Shown here: positions 40,729 to 42,487 of the stretch, piece by piece
How positions within the stretch are numbered: position 1 is the first letter of the stretch
Layout: each line of letters opens with the position of its first letter
Assembly: GCA_017502525.1 (NCBI GenBank)
Contig: JAFVUV010000020.1
Coordinates: 1 to 42,487 of the forward strand
Direction of reading: 5' to 3'
From: Clostridia bacterium
GTDB lineage: Bacteria; Bacillota; Clostridia; Christensenellales; Borkfalkiaceae
DNA: 42,487 nt
The notes under the pieces: model-generated
Database searches by the model: none
Seen by the model: the letters and a program-made list of their open reading frames with translations, nothing else
Told to the model about the DNA's origin: nothing
Translations under genes and position numbers: made by a program

Positions 40729-41364
40729 ATGGCTAATTTATTGTTTTCTGGTTTAGAACTTATAAACGTTTTAAGTAATGCCTTAGGCGTTTGGTACTTA
40801 GTTATAATAAACACTTTCGGCGTTGGGGCAATTATTTGTAAAATTTTAGAATATCAAGTAAAAAGCAGAAATTCTATGTTTATGCTAACAACTATTGCCA
40901 ATGTGTGCTGGGTGCTTTATTTTGTGCTTTACGGCAATTTTGCAAGCAGTTTAACTTGTTTGATAAACGTTATTAAAATGCTTATTTTTATGCAACGAGG
41001 AAAACGTAAATGGGCAGAAAGTACGTGGTGGTTAATTTTGTTCTTAGTTTTGCAAATATTAGTTACCATATTTATAGTTTCGACTTGGGTAGACGTATTC
41101 TGTATAATAGCAGGTTTTTTGGGTGTGTTTGCATATTTTTTCAAAGATGCAAAAGTTTATCGTTTGCTTTCATTCTTTCATATGGCGTTTTGGGTAGCAA
41201 ATAGTATAGCAAACGCTTATTTAATAGCTTTACTTAGTGATGCGTTTAGTACGGTTTCTTGTGGGATTGCTATTTTTAGATACGATATTTTAGCTAAAAA
41301 GTCTAGTGCTAGAGAAGATGAAGAACAATCATCATCAAGCAACGTTGACAAAAAAATTAAATAA
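40729..41364 (+). CDS. YgjV-family membrane protein, second copy
   Basis: 211 residues, with about six hydrophobic segments and a hydrophilic tail. WVLYFVLYGNFASSLTCLIN and FFHMAFWVANSIANAYLI fit the YgjV family better than any transporter group I can name. It starts 17 nt after the phosphatase gene and has no visible Shine-Dalgarno. A distant paralogue of the gene at 18374-19048. Function unknown; the context suggests cotranscription with the phosphatase. Confidence 0.75.
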   Translation: MANLLFSGLELINVLSNALGVWYLVIINTFGVGAIICKILEYQVKSRNSMFMLTTIANVCWVLYFVLYGNFASSLTCLINVIKMLIFMQRGKRKWAESTWWLILFLVLQILVTIFIVSTWVDVFCIIAGFLGVFAYFFKDAKVYRLLSFFHMAFWVANSIANAYLIALLSDAFSTVSCGIAIFRYDILAKKSSAREDEEQSSSSNVDKKIK

Positions 41365-41412
41365 TCAGTTTTATTTTATTACTTGCGTAATAGACGCGAT
41401 ATAAAATCCCGT

Positions 41413-41454
41413 AATACAAAAAGAACTTCCTGCCGAAGGAGTTCTTTTTGTATT
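41413..41454 (+). terminator. Terminator after the phosphatase operon
   Basis: A 15-bp stem, AATACAAAAAGAACT (41413-41427) with AGTTCTTTTTGTATT (41440-41454), and an inner CCT/AGG pair. The T-rich right arm serves as the U-tract. Confidence 0.85.
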
Positions 41455-41501
41455 ATAATGAAAAAGCACTAAAAATGATAGACAAAAGATAAAAAACGCT
41501 A

Positions 41502-41530
41502 TTGATTGTTTGCTATAAATATGCTAGAAT
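41502..41530 (+). promoter_or_regulatory. Promoter of the EEP-family gene
   Basis: TTGATT (41502-41507), 17-nt spacer, TAGAAT (41525-41530) with an extended TGC. The GAGGTG ribosome binding site follows before ATG 41562. Confidence 0.6.
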
Positions 41531-41561
41531 GTGCAATGTTAAAGTTTTATGAGGTGATTAT

Positions 41562-42302
41562 ATGAAAGTTATGACGTTTAATGTACAACATCTTTTAGGA
41601 CATATGGATAGAGAAAAGTGGGTTCCAAAAGATATTGCAGCGCAAATAATAGAACCTGAGCTATATATTAATTCGCTTAAAGAAATTGGTGCGGATGTCG
41701 TTGGATTACAAGAAATGAGGAATCAATCAGAAACGTCTGATAAAACGCAATATTTTGACCAAACTAAAGTTTTGGCCGATGGGGCAGGTTATAAATATTA
41801 TTATTTTGCTGAAGCAATAAAATTTGGGGGAATAAATCCATACGGTAATGCTATTATATCCAAAATACCTATTGTAAAAGCAGAAACTATTATTATACCA
41901 GACCCTGTGGTGCAAAAATATAATGGATATTATGAAACTAGATGCGTGTTAAAGGCTCAACTTATAAACGGATATACGATTTTGGTTTCCCATATTGGGC
42001 TTAATCCTGACGAACACGAAAATGCCGTTAAAACCATTTTAGAAAATTTGCCAAAAGAAAAAGGCGTTTTAATGGGTGATTTCAATATGCAGTCAAATGA
42101 CGAGTTGTTAAAACCTTTTTTTGAAAAACTAAATGATACTACTAATTTGATAGTTGGAAATAAAAATACTTTCCCGTCAGATAGCCCAAATATTAAAATA
42201 GACTATATCTTTACGACTAAAGACGTTGTTGTAGAGGAGGCGAAAATACCTAATATAGTAGTGTCAGATCATCTTCCTTATATAGCAAAAATTAAAGAAT
42301 AA
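41562..42302 (+). CDS. Endonuclease/exonuclease/phosphatase-family enzyme
   Basis: 246 residues. N7 (FNVQH), E51 (GLQEMRN), H144 (SHIGLN), D173 and N175 (MGDFNM), D214 (KIDYIF) and D236-H237 (SDHLPY) form the full metal-dependent EEP active site. Family members hydrolyse phosphodiester bonds in nucleic acids or sphingomyelin, or phosphates of inositol lipids; the substrate is not deducible. There is no signal peptide, so it is cytosolic. It has its own promoter and terminator. Confidence 0.88.
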   Translation: MKVMTFNVQHLLGHMDREKWVPKDIAAQIIEPELYINSLKEIGADVVGLQEMRNQSETSDKTQYFDQTKVLADGAGYKYYYFAEAIKFGGINPYGNAIISKIPIVKAETIIIPDPVVQKYNGYYETRCVLKAQLINGYTILVSHIGLNPDEHENAVKTILENLPKEKGVLMGDFNMQSNDELLKPFFEKLNDTTNLIVGNKNTFPSDSPNIKIDYIFTTKDVVVEEAKIPNIVVSDHLPYIAKIKE

Positions 42303-42315
42303 GTAAAAGAATATT

Positions 42316-42348
42316 AAAGAGCAACCTTGTGCGAGGTTGCTCTTTTGT
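42316..42348 (+). terminator. Terminator after the EEP gene
   Basis: AAAGAGCAACCT (42316-42327) and AGGTTGCTCTTT (42334-42345) form a perfect stem with a TGTGCG loop, followed by TGTT. Confidence 0.9.
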
Positions 42349-42362
42349 TGTGTAAACAATAA

Positions 42363-42487
42363 ACCCCCAGATAGTCTGGGGGTCCAGTAAAGGTTTACCG
42401 TTGAGTAAAATCCTCCGTTTGTGTATAATAAAAGTTGCGACCTGCCAGTTGCAACAAATAAAACAAACGGAGGATTTATGAAAAAAG
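42363..42487 (+). mobile_element. Probable left end of an IS200/IS605-type element
   Basis: A perfect 9-bp hairpin, ACCCCCAGA-TAG-TCTGGGGGT (42363-42383), resembles the subterminal hairpins of IS200/IS605 elements. A promoter follows: TTGAGT (42401-42406), 17 nt, TATAAT (42424-42429). A 15-bp inverted repeat (42408-42422 with 42463-42477) covers the GGAGG of the next gene, the known form of translational control in this family. The element continues past the window, so no transposase sequence is available to confirm it. Confidence 0.5.
42478..42487 (+). CDS. Start of a gene cut by the window end (putative TnpA)
   Basis: Only ATG and the following two codons (M-K-K) are present. CGGAGG at 42468-42473 is a strong ribosome binding site. 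From context it may encode the Y1 transposase of an IS200-type element, but the protein itself cannot be judged. Confidence 0.45.

Noticed and set aside
1..42487. CRISPR arrays, tRNA or rRNA genes, prophage genes
   Set aside because: No regularly spaced repeats, no tRNA cloverleaf with TTCGA-type arm, no rRNA sequence and no phage proteins were seen.

Overview
The window looks like a chromosomal segment of a low-GC Gram-positive bacterium of the class Clostridia, probably an uncultured gut or rumen type. The evidence is the long merged S10-spc-alpha ribosomal operon, zinc-finger forms of S14, S4, L24, L36 and Adk, strong GGAGG ribosome binding sites, AGA-rich arginine usage, lipoproteins instead of periplasmic proteins, and UgtP-type glycolipid glycosyltransferases. 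The right half is visibly more AT-rich than the ribosomal half. No assignment below class level is claimed.

Region 1 (1-15.85 kb) is one head-to-tail translation and export operon: rpsJ-rplC-rplD-rplW-rplB-rpsS-rplV-rpsC-rplP-rpmC-rpsQ-rplN-rplX-rplE-rpsZ-rpsH-rplF-rplR-rpsE-rpmD-rplO-secY-adk-map-KOW protein-infA-rpmJ-rpsM-rpsK-rpsD-rpoA-rplQ. Gaps are mostly 2-20 nt. Three larger spacers (rplF/rplR, rpmJ/rpsM, rpsD/rpoA) hold inverted repeats. L17 carries two insertions. Two back-to-back hairpins end the operon.

Region 2 (15.9-18.3 kb) is feoA-feoB, ferrous iron uptake, plus an overlapping 55-residue acidic protein. A divergent YgjV-like membrane protein follows.

Region 3 (19.1-25.2 kb) begins with a non-coding stretch of about 500 nt. 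It holds a promoter, a compact RNA fold of about 217 nt closed by a perfect 10-bp terminal helix, and an intrinsic terminator. A polyamine ABC transporter operon (potA-potB-potC-potD) and a HAD-IIA phosphatase follow. PotA has an extra TOBE-like repeat, and PotD has a lipobox plus a C-terminal membrane helix. The RNA is the strongest candidate here for something undescribed; it could be an independent small RNA or a cis-acting leader.

Region 4 (25.2-33.9 kb) holds small regulator/transporter and enzyme units: LysR with a divergent EamA exporter, an M20 metallopeptidase, TetR with a divergent CDF metal exporter, two glycolipid glycosyltransferases, and an MFS sugar-type transporter. Several divergent promoters carry recognisable dyads.

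Region 5 (34-42.3 kb) is accessory carbohydrate and phosphate metabolism: a SASA-type acetylesterase, a SorC regulator divergent from a class II aldolase and a sorbose-1-phosphate-reductase-like dehydrogenase, a CBM9-like lipoprotein with a lipoprotein alkaline phosphatase and a second YgjV-like protein, then an endonuclease/exonuclease/phosphatase-family enzyme. The window ends in what looks like the left end of an IS200/IS605-type element, with only the first codons of its gene present.
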